Assembly: GCA_037074765.1 (NCBI GenBank)
Contig: JBAMDO010000481.1
Coordinates: 1 to 14,347, forward strand
Length of the DNA: 14,347 bases
Reading direction: 5' to 3'
Origin: Mansonella perstans
Lineage: Eukaryota; Nematoda; Chromadorea; Rhabditida; Onchocercidae
The translations under genes and the position numbers were made by a program. Below are positions 7,870-14,347 of this stretch, piece by piece (within the stretch, counting starts at the first letter, position 1; each line of letters opens with the position of its first letter). The notes under the pieces are model-generated. The model ran no database searches. It was given only the letters and a program-made list of their open reading frames with translations, and was not told the DNA's origin.

Positions 7870-10800
7870 GTATACCAGCCAAACTGGATCATTTTCACCG
7901 TGGTACTATTTTACATATTTTTTATTCAATTTGAATTTTTTTTAAAATTTTAATTGTACAAATCTCAATTTAATGTAGATAAATGAATCAATCATCTTAA
8001 TTATTTTTTTTTTTTGTTTTTACTAAGTGAATTATTTATTTATTTTTAATAAAATTTGTAACAATACGAAAGTTTAATAACGAGGAAGATATTTAATACA
8101 TTGATGTAATTAATGTATTTAGATGATTATTTTAACTATTTATATATTTGCAAGTTTAAATAACTAATATCAAATAGCTCTTTTAATAAACTTATTGCTT
8201 ATTTTTAAATTAAAATTATCTGAAACGAGTAGATTAATGCGATTAATTTCGAAACTTAAAATTTTTATCTTTTGTTTGCCTCCTTACGTTCTTTCTTTCT
8301 AACTCTTTTTTACTGTTAGTAAAAAAGAATAGTAGCTACCTATATTTTATTGTCAGGTAGAAACAGTTGGTTGTTCTATACATTACGTTTTCAATTCAAT
8401 CCTTAAAATTTTTGGAAAATAGAAAATTTTGCAAATTTTATGGATCTTTGTTTCTTTTTTCCTTTTGTTCAATTCGAAGAATATATACTAATTTGATAAT
8501 AATGTTTAATAATTAATGTAACATTAAAATTTAATTTTTACAAGTTATAAATAGCTGATTAATTTAAATTTGTAAATCAAAAAAGAAATTTCTTTAACGT
8601 GTCTAATTATGAAAAAAATTATTCCTCTAAAACTATAACTATCTAATTATACCTAATTATCAAAAAAATTTTTTTCTCCTATCATTTCTAATTAAATTAT
8701 CAATATAAATTTATAAAAGTAATTTCAAGTAGAAAATTTCAGGCATGATGGGCCTAATCGTGAGGGGGCTCTTTTTTGTCGTTCTGGTACATGGATGGAA
8801 ATTTTGGACAAACGTACAGCCGAATATGAAGCTAAATTGCATGACCTATCAAGACCAGAATACGTACGTGGTACACGTTTAGAAAATAGTCGATTCAGTA
8901 TGTTTTTTTTTCTGGGATATTTCAAAGCTTATTACATCATTCAGACAATTTTCATTAAATGTTATCCAGAAATCATTTCGTATTTATCGGTGTGTTTTAA
9001 ACAAAAAAAAGTATTATTCGGTTTTTTTTCCATAATTTTTTTTGTTGCCATATTCCGATACATAATGAGTAAATCGGATATTATTGGACATACATACATT
9101 CACATTTTTTAAATATCTAAGTTATTAATGTGCGTTCTTATTAATTATTCCAGATCTAATATGATTTTTTTTCTCATTATCCTTTCATAATAATATTAAT
9201 AATATAAGCGATTAGTAACCGTTAGTGTAGGATAAATGTATATATTTGTTTAAGTATTCCGGATTTAATTTTTTTTTCCGGTTTTTATTTCTAAAAAGTT
9301 TCATTAAAATACAATTGTTATCACAGTGTTTTATCAAATATATATTCTTTCCGCAGTTTTCCAAAAAATTTTTTCCAAAGGTATATTGGAATTCATATCG
9401 GTTGCATTTGGTTTAGTAAGTATACGCGGACGTGAATCACAACGGTATTTATGTATGGATCGTGAAAGTCGATTGTACGCTGCGGTTTGTTATAAATAAT
9501 TCAAAACTTTTAATATGCTTACGTGATGTTGCATACGTTATGACGTGAGTAATATGTGACCATGTTAAGACTATTTTTTTTAAAATATGTTGAATATGAA
9601 TATAATTATAACATTGCTAAATAATATAAAAAGAATTAATTGAATAATTTCAGCAAATAACTTAAAATTAAATCTTAACTTTGATTCTTACGTGACAATA
9701 TTAATACTATGAATTAATATCGTTCCGTTTAAAATTAAAATAATTAACTTAAACTTTTCCTAAATAATTTGTTAATGCAATTAATTACTTTCGGTTTTTC
9801 CACTTGTCCTATTGGAAAAAATAAATAATCAGCTTTAAATGAATTTTATTAAGATTTTTTTAGTTACAACAAAATTATTCAATGGAATGTGTATTCATGG
9901 AGGAAATGTTAGAGAATTATTATAATTTATATTCCTCCTGTTCATATGGTACACCGAAGAAACCATGGTATATTTCATTACGAAAGACGGGCCGACCTCG
10001 TAAAGGTAGCTAATTATCACACACCAAATAATTATTAACTTCTAATGTGATTATCACTACCAATATAATTATCAATTAGTAACGTAATTATCACTAAACT
10101 AATATAATTATCAACTACCAATGTAATTTCCACTAGTATGCTAATTATTACTACTTTTTTAAAGTTTCATATTTCAAAAAAAAAAAAAAAATTGGTAATG
10201 TATTGTGTCGTCATTAAAATAAAAAGATTCCAAAAAGTGCTGTTGAAAAATTTTTAATTATATTTCTCATAATTAGTACGCGAAAGTTTTAAGTTTTAAT
10301 TTCTTGATTTTATTTTAATCTAACATAGAAACAGATGATGATTTTTATTGCCAATATTATTGATAACATTAAAAAGATAATCTTTCCGCAAAATAAAACG
10401 ATATGAATTTCTAAGGCCTCTAAAGCTAGCAAGTCTAAATGATTTCCACAACGTTGTTTGCTATTTTTTGTTTTTATTTTCAAATTTTATTATAGTCTTT
10501 GCACTTAAAAAATTTACAACATAAAGTATTTGCATATTTTATCTGCATTTAAATATTATTACCACGAAACCACCGCCAAAATCTGCTACTGTTATTTTTA
10601 ACATTATATCAATCTTTCAATCATTATTGTTATTATTATAATTATTACTGTTATTATTAATACAATGATAATCGTTGTAATGATTTTCATATGCATTTAA
10701 ATATTATCATGAAACCTTTGCTAAAATTGTTGTTCATTTAATCTGCTACTATTATTTTTAACATTATATCAATCTTTCAATTATTATTGTTATTATTATA

Positions 10801-12496
10801 ATTATCACTGTTACCATTGTTACAATGATTGAATAGTTGTAATGATTTTCATTATTTCCTTGAAATATCATTTCTCCTTTAAAACACACCTTTAATTATT
10901 AACATGGTAATTATGAATGTATAGGACAATTGTAATGATTTACTTTTTTTAAAGATATCACTACTATCATCTTATTCTTTCTTTTTTATTAAATATCCCA
11001 ATAATTTCGAAATGGAATTGATCGATCCTGAGACAATTTTTTAAATGAAGCAAAAAATAAATTGAAAAGCACGCGAGGGAATATATTTAGCATTTATTTC
11101 AAGGCTAATGCACAAATATTTCATTGTTTAACAAAATCATTAATATTAGCTTATCAAAAAAAGTTAATTAGGTAGTAATTCAATCAAAAGTCAATTAAAC
11201 CAAAAATAATTCAATCAGAAGTAATTCATTTAGTTAATTATCAAATCTTATCAAAAGTCAATTAGATAATTTTTTGAAAGTTGATTAGATAACTTACCGA
11301 AAGTTAATTAGTAATTCATTTAGTTAAGGTATCAGATCAGATGTAATTTATTATTCTTTTTATTTGAATTAAAAATTTATTTATTTTATCCATCTTTTTT
11401 TTTTGAACAGTAATGAAATTTATCCATTACTACCACTTATAAATTCGATTTAATATCTTTTCATTTTCCAGGTAAATATTCACGTAAACGTCGGAAATCG
11501 TCAAATTTTCTTGTTGTACACTTTGATGATGATCAGGATGATAGTAATAATCCGGGTGGCTATTTTTATTCCGGTGATGATAATTCCATTCATTTATCTA
11601 AATCACGAAACATTCAACCTAATCGTTATGGTAAATTAAAAAAACTTTTTTTAAAATTTTTTTTTAAATTCTTTTTTCCACCGTTATTAAAACAAATTAT
11701 TGATTTTAAACAAATACTTTGGCGTTCGGTCTAATTTAATAAATTTCAACTAGTTTTTTGAAACAACTATTAATCTTCTTGTTTATCTATCAGGTAAAAA
11801 TTTTTTGATGGAATAATTTTAGGTAATTTGATAATTAATAACGAATATAAATTTTTTCCTCCAAAAATCAATCATAAATATAAAAGCAGCAAAAAATAAA
11901 ATTCATAAAACGTTTCAAAAATTATCAGTAAGTATTAGGCGAAACCTGACAAATGTATTGCTGATGATAGTTTTCTAAAAAAAATTTCAAATAAAATTTT
12001 ATAGATTATCAAACGCACTATGATCCTGATCATGCTAAGCCACCGCTTCCAAAAAGTTTACATGATATTTTACCGAGTACATTGCAACAGCATCCATCCA
12101 AAATATCGCTTACAAGGCAATATTCAGCAGCTGAAATGGCTCGATGGATGATGGCACAGCGACGTACAAATGATGGAAATCGTAAGATGTCACGTGGTGA
12201 ACGAAATGATATTCGAAGGTATTCCATTTAATTAATTAATTCATAATTATAAATAATTCAAATATTGTATTAAACATAATTTAATTAATGAATGTAATAA
12301 TAAAAAATAGGAAATATTGATTAATTTTATTTTTCTTCCTTTCTGTTTTTTTTTTCTCTCACCAATTTCATTTGGTAGGCGAAGACGAAGGAAAAATCGC
12401 TTGGAACGAGAGGAAAGACAACGACAACAACGACGACAAGAGTTGGAATTAAAGCGTGCTAACGCGTACAAGGAGTACATGTGGCAAAGTAGGTAA
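7634..12496 (+). CDS. let-756: LET-756/FGF9-like fibroblast growth factor (seven coding exons)
   Basis: This is a fibroblast growth factor, a secreted ligand for an FGF receptor tyrosine kinase; in nematodes the expected receptor is EGL-15. The join 7634-7869, 8743-8897, 9381-9484, 9864-10005, 11472-11630, 12005-12218 and 12379-12496 keeps phase at every junction and gives 375 residues. Residues 1-79 are low-complexity Gly/Ser/Ala/Thr. The beta-trefoil core runs from about 87 to 230, with GALFCRSGTWMEIL, RGTR, ILEFISVAFGLVSIRG, the conserved cysteine in MECVF (Cys174) and ENYYNLYSS. A basic patch at 205-221 resembles the heparan-sulfate-binding region. Residues 231-265 are acidic and Asn/Ser-rich. 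DPDHAKPPLPKSLHDIL (272-288) resembles the FGF9-family end. Residues 289-375 form a polar tail ending in an Arg-rich helix. Known C. elegans LET-756 also has a long tail. The symbol rests on remembered family resemblance and has not been searched. The AUG start is the weakest part of the model. Confidence 0.87.
7870..8742 (+). other. Intron 2 of the FGF gene
   Basis: It is 873 bases, phase 2, GTATAC to TTTCAG. It is AT-rich, and I see no exon, RNA gene or clear repeat in it. Confidence 0.75.
8743..8897 (+). CDS. let-756: FGF exon 3: first core strands
   Basis: The acceptor AATTTCAG ends at 8742 and the donor is TTCA|GTATGT. The exon encodes residues 80-130, including REGALFCRSGTWMEIL, which lines up with the first strands of FGF9-type cores (GxLYCRTGxxLEI). 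RGTRLENSRF lines up with QGTRxDHSRF. Between them, residues 101-119 (from DKRTAEYEAK to SRPEY) fill a hairpin loop that holds only a few residues (PNG) in FGF9, so this ligand has an insertion of roughly 14-16 residues there. Confidence 0.9.
8898..9380 (+). other. Intron 3 of the FGF gene
   Basis: It is 483 bases with the 9380 acceptor or 459 with the 9356 acceptor, phase 1, starting GTATGT. The exon 3 frame runs on into it to 9112 by chance, with Phe/Ile-rich translation unlike an FGF. Confidence 0.75.
9381..9484 (+). CDS. let-756: FGF exon 4: central core (alternative start at 9357)
   Basis: The exon encodes ILEFISVAFGLVSIRG, then RESQRYLCMDRESRLYAA, the most strongly FGF-like stretch in the window (FGF9 has ILEFISIAVGLVSIRG). 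The donor is GCG|GTTTGT. Two in-frame acceptors lie 24 bases apart. CCGCAG ending at 9356 is the better splice site and adds eight codons. CCAAAG ending at 9380 is weaker but gives SRFSILEF, matching the conserved SRFGILEF spacing. I prefer 9381 on protein grounds, but both may be used. Confidence 0.85.
9485..9863 (+). other. Intron 4 of the FGF gene
   Basis: It is 379 bases, phase 0, GTTTGT to TTTTAG. I see nothing in it beyond AT-rich sequence. Confidence 0.75.
9864..10005 (+). CDS. let-756: FGF exon 5: conserved-cysteine segment and basic patch
   Basis: The acceptor TTTTTTTAG ends at 9863 and the donor is AAAG|GTAGCT. The exon encodes residues 166-212 with MECVFMEEMLENYYNLYSS, matching the FGF family signature around the invariant cysteine (QECVFREQFEENWYNTYSS in FGF9). 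WYISLRKTGRPRKG matches the YYVALNKDGTPREG strand and turn. Compared with the usual family pattern, the spacing before the Cys is one or two residues longer, and the glycine that normally opens the signature is Ser. The basic cluster after residue 205 is a likely heparan-sulfate contact. Confidence 0.92.
10009..10156. repeat. Eight-copy ~18-20-bp minisatellite in intron 5
   Basis: Units close to ATGTAATTATCACTACCA follow each other from 3 bases after the donor. Copies begin at about 10009, 10027, 10045, 10063 and onward. Most keep TTATCA, the complement of TGATAA, so each is also a potential GATA-factor site. Confidence 0.7.
10545..10852. repeat. Tandem duplication of ~150 bp in intron 5
   Basis: Units 10545-10690 and 10693-10852 both start GCATTTAAATATTAT and share ATCTGCTACT and TTTTTAACATTATATCAATC stretches. 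Both end in TTGTAATGATTTTCAT. The second has a short insert (about 14 bases) near 10730. The copies are close enough to imply a fairly recent duplication. Confidence 0.85.
11161..11330. repeat. Degenerate AGTTAATTAG / TAATTCA array in intron 5
   Basis: Variants of AAGTTAATTAG, AAGTCAATTAGATAA and GTAATTCATTTAG recur about every 20-40 bases across 170 bases. GTAATTCATTTAGTTAA occurs twice (11221 and 11311). Confidence 0.6.
11472..11630 (+). CDS. let-756: FGF exon 6: last core strand and acidic insert
   Basis: The acceptor TTTTCCAG ends at 11471 and the donor is TTATG|GTAAAT. The exon encodes residues 214-265. KYSRKRRKSSNFLVVHF is the counterpart of the basic last strand of FGF9 (TKRHQKFTHFL). 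It is followed by an acidic and Asn/Ser/Gly-rich insert (DDDQDDSNN, then GGYFYSGDDN) with no equivalent in vertebrate FGF9. The insert separates the last core strand from the FGF9-like C-terminal piece in exon 7. KYSRKRRK is also a plausible nuclear-localisation cluster. Confidence 0.88.
11631..12004 (+). other. Intron 6 of the FGF gene
   Basis: It is 374 bases, phase 1, GTAAAT to TTATAG. It is AT-rich with no further feature. Confidence 0.75.
12005..12218 (+). CDS. let-756: FGF exon 7: FGF9-like C-terminal piece and tail
   Basis: The acceptor TTTTATAG ends at 12004 and the donor is CGAAG|GTATTC. The exon encodes residues 267-336. DPDHAKPPLPKSLHDIL resembles DPDKVPELYKDIL of FGF9, so the vertebrate-like core end resumes here after the exon 6 insert. 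The rest (SLTRQYSAAEMARWMMAQ and then RGERNDIR) is a polar, probably helical tail. The final Arg codon is split 2+1 with exon 8. Confidence 0.88.
12379..12496 (+). CDS. let-756: FGF exon 8: arginine-rich C-terminus and stop
   Basis: The acceptor GGTAG ends at 12378, after a 160-base intron with a T-rich 3' half. The exon encodes residues 338-375. With the codons before it, it makes RRRRRRKNR and then a charged helix rich in Arg, Gln and Glu, ending KEYMWQSR. This is a strong candidate nuclear-localisation or RNA/heparan-binding tail, in keeping with what is known of C. elegans LET-756. The stop TAA (12494-12496) lies inside a consensus donor (AG|GTAAAA at 12493), so further splicing is possible. 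Confidence 0.88.
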
Positions 12497-12536
12497 AAAA
12501 CAATGATCGTCTAAAATGTTACAGTATCTCTTGGTG

Positions 12537-12542
12537 AATAAA
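12537..12542 (+). terminator. Polyadenylation signal AATAAA
   Basis: A canonical AATAAA begins 40 bases after the FGF stop codon. It would give a short 3' UTR with cleavage at about 12555-12565, as is common in nematodes. AATAAA is frequent by chance in DNA this AT-rich, so the support comes from its position. Confidence 0.55.
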
Positions 12543-13151
12543 GAATGCAGCGGGAGAAAAATTTGTTAATAAATTTTTAGGGAAAAAATTGTCAATTTTG
12601 GTGACAAAAAAGTTAAAAATAAAGATGAGATTGTAGTTTTGCCAGCGTTTACTATTAATTTATTTTTATTAGCATTATTATTAATTATTATATTTTATTT
12701 ATCAGGTGCTTGTTTTTTTTTTTTTTTTTTTACCATCTTATTTCCATCTTTTCTAAATTTATAATGAATATGACATTTTTTCCCTATAAAGCTGTATAAT
12801 GTTAAAAGATAGCGTATTGATTTTTCTATTGTTCAAAATACTTTAGTATTTAACTATCCGATTCATTGCTACCTTTTAAGATGAAATGAACCAGGAAATT
12901 CATCCAGATACACGATTAATTACTGAATGAAAAATTGTGATAGCAGTTTTCTTCTTTATTTTAATTGTGGATCATTCAGTACCTGGAGCAAATATTCATT
13001 TCTTCAAAAAATTGAAAACAAAGCAGAAAGATTTTTTTTTAAAAAAATGAATAGAAAGAAAGAGACAAAGAAGAGAGACAGAAAAAAGAGAGAAAAAGTC
13101 GAGAATGTAAAGTAGAAATTATTTTTAGGTATTTATTCTGTAGTACTTTTT

Positions 13152-13210
13152 AATTTTTTCTTGCAAATGCATTTGGTATTTAGTCAATTTTTTTTCTTGC
13201 AAATGCATTT
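13152..13210. repeat. Short direct repeat
   Basis: TTTTTTCTTGCAAATGCATTT occurs at 13154-13174 and again at 13190-13210, separated by about 15 bases. The copies agree throughout. Confidence 0.75.
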
Positions 13211-13461
13211 ATTAATTTGTACTAGAAGAATTTTTTTATTTAGAAAAAAAGAAGATAAAAATAAATATAAAATTTACTTATTGATAATGTCATCATATTA
13301 TCATTTTTGCTACTCCTTGATAGGAGCATCTTTGTCAGCATTTTTATCATTCTCGACTTTACTAATTTGTCCAATACGTGTAATATTATTATTAGCAATT
13401 ATGTAAATTTTTATTTCCTTTGTTTTTTTTGTATATTTTATTTTTTGTATATTTAATATAT

Positions 13462-13531
13462 ATTAAAAATGAGGAATGTGAATCAAGAAATCCAATTTTT
13501 GATATGTTTGACAAATTTCTGACCAATTATT
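13462..13531 (+). repeat. Dispersed repeat, right copy
   Basis: This is the same-orientation partner of 2674-2745, about 90 % identical with a 2-base gap. It lies inside a chance open frame (13420-13719), but the left copy is stopped in that frame, so protein conservation does not explain the similarity. Confidence 0.75.
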
Positions 13532-14063
13532 CCATTAAAAAAAATATATACAAAAAATGGAAATTTCCCGTTTTCAAATTATTGTATTCAAAAAAAAGAA
13601 ATCTAAAAGTTTACGAAGGACAACTAAGCAAAAATCGATCTTTCGATCAGATATTTTTCTCTTTTTTCTTTATTTTTTTCCTTTTTTTTGTTTTTATATA
13701 TTTTGAAATTATTAAATGACACTTTATGAAAATTTGAAATAATTAAGTGACACTTTGAGAAAATTAAAATTTTTTTTAAAGCTGAAAAAAACGATAGTAC
13801 GATCGCAGTGGAAGTAATTAAAAGAAAATAATCCGAACCCTTATAACTTGGCGAAAAATGAAATTTATCTGATGTATTTTTTCCATCCGGCTTTTCATAT
13901 ATTTTTTTTTTTTTTAAATTTACATCTTGACAAGCTATTCATTGCAAATTATTCTGGCTTAATCTTCCGTTTTTCATGCTATTCCTTTTTCAAATTCAAA
14001 TTTTCCATCAAAAAATTTCTTCCAATTGACCAAATTGTACAAAAAAGTATTTTCGTATATAAC

Positions 14064-14089
14064 AATGAATGAATGAATGAATGAATGAA
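14064..14089. repeat. AATG tetranucleotide microsatellite
   Basis: About six perfect copies of AATG lie in tandem, followed by AAGTGATG. It is a simple repeat, probably variable in length between individuals. Confidence 0.9.
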
Positions 14090-14347
14090 GTGATGTCATT
14101 GCTAAAATTGTAAAATGTAGAAAAATTTTTTGAAGCAACAAAAAAAAGTGGAAATTGCAAAATTTTGCTTTCTGTCTTTTTGGAATAAATTATGTCGAAA
14201 AAAAATTTAACCAATTTATAAGCAAATTTTCAAAAAATTGAAATGAATGAGAAAGAATTATCCAATGGTAAGTTTTTATCAGTTTTTGTCTTTCTCCTTA
14301 TTCTCATTCTTTTATACCTTCTCACTTATAACCTTCGCTTTTTCATT

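Larger units (their letters stand above)
10006..11471 (+). other. Intron 5 of the FGF gene, repeat-packed
   Basis: It is 1466 bases, phase 1, GTAGCT to TTCCAG, the longest intron inside the core gene. It carries an 18-20-bp minisatellite right after the donor, a 150-bp tandem duplication and a degenerate AGTTAATTAG-type array, listed separately. It splits the FGF core just before the basic last strand. Confidence 0.75.
12560..14347. other. 3' flank, AT-rich, no confident gene
   Basis: It holds a T19 run (12713-12731), a purine-rich block (about 13030-13110), short repeats and one copy of the dispersed repeat. The open frames are rich in Phe, Lys, Ile and Leu, and I recognise no domain. The frame from 12581 that could extend the FGF is described as a finding. 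Confidence 0.55.

Noticed and set aside
8898..9112. Continuation of the exon 3 frame past 8897
   Set aside because: It reads through a clear GTATGT donor into Phe/Ile-rich sequence, while the FGF core resumes in frame at 9381.
12030..12480. Minus-strand ORFs of 65 and 77 codons
   Set aside because: They are antisense shadows of FGF exons 7 and 8.
12927..13115. 62-codon ORF with ATG start downstream of the FGF
   Set aside because: The second half is a Lys/Arg run from a purine-rich block and the first half is Phe/Ser/Leu-rich. There is no family resemblance and no splice or polyadenylation context.
13161..13719. Two ORFs of 81 and 99 codons
   Set aside because: The first starts at a non-ATG codon (TTG) in a direct repeat. 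The second contains a dispersed repeat whose other copy is stopped in that frame. Composition is Phe/Ile/Leu/Lys-driven.

Overview
The window looks like nuclear DNA of a nematode, possibly a filarial or other spirurid worm. It is very AT-rich (my estimate is 75-80 %). It is full of A/T runs and degenerate short repeats, and its one clear gene is cut by introns with nematode-like T-rich acceptors ending in CAG or TAG. The genus cannot be fixed from sequence alone. I see no bacterial, organellar or viral signature.

The gene is a plus-strand fibroblast growth factor (FGF) that I identify as the nematode LET-756 / FGF9-like ligand. Its coding exons are 7569-7869 (AUG at 7634), 8743-8897, 9381-9484 (or 9357-9484), 9864-10005, 11472-11630, 12005-12218 and 12379-12496. 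Intron phases agree across every junction, and the join gives 375 residues with the preferred acceptor or 383 with the alternative. The order is: a low-complexity N-terminus, the beta-trefoil FGF core (about residues 87-230), an acidic/Asn/Ser insert, a second FGF9-like C-terminal piece (about 272-288), and a long arginine-rich, probably nuclear-targeting tail. A polyadenylation signal follows the stop by 40 bases.

The 5' side is the least settled and most interesting part. From 5974 to 7141 the plus strand has no ATG at all, about 1.17 kb where roughly 20 would be expected, while the minus strand has them at a normal rate. This suggests a long leader, or an N-terminal extension begun at a non-AUG codon or in a remote first exon. 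A frame through 6622-6946 with a hydrophobic segment and a His-rich tract splices in frame into the FGF. A candidate first exon with a signal-peptide-like start lies at 960-1048.

Region by region: 1-5900 is AT-rich DNA with tandem repeats, a GATAAT array (826-916), a higher-GC island (about 2940-3250) with a perfect 11-bp hairpin and a 41-codon ORF, and no confident exon. 5970-6946 is the putative leader or first exon. 7569-12496 is the FGF body, with a repeat-packed fifth intron. 12560-14347 is AT-rich flank with small repeats. A 70-bp dispersed repeat, about 90 % identical, lies on both sides of the gene (2674-2745 and 13462-13531).
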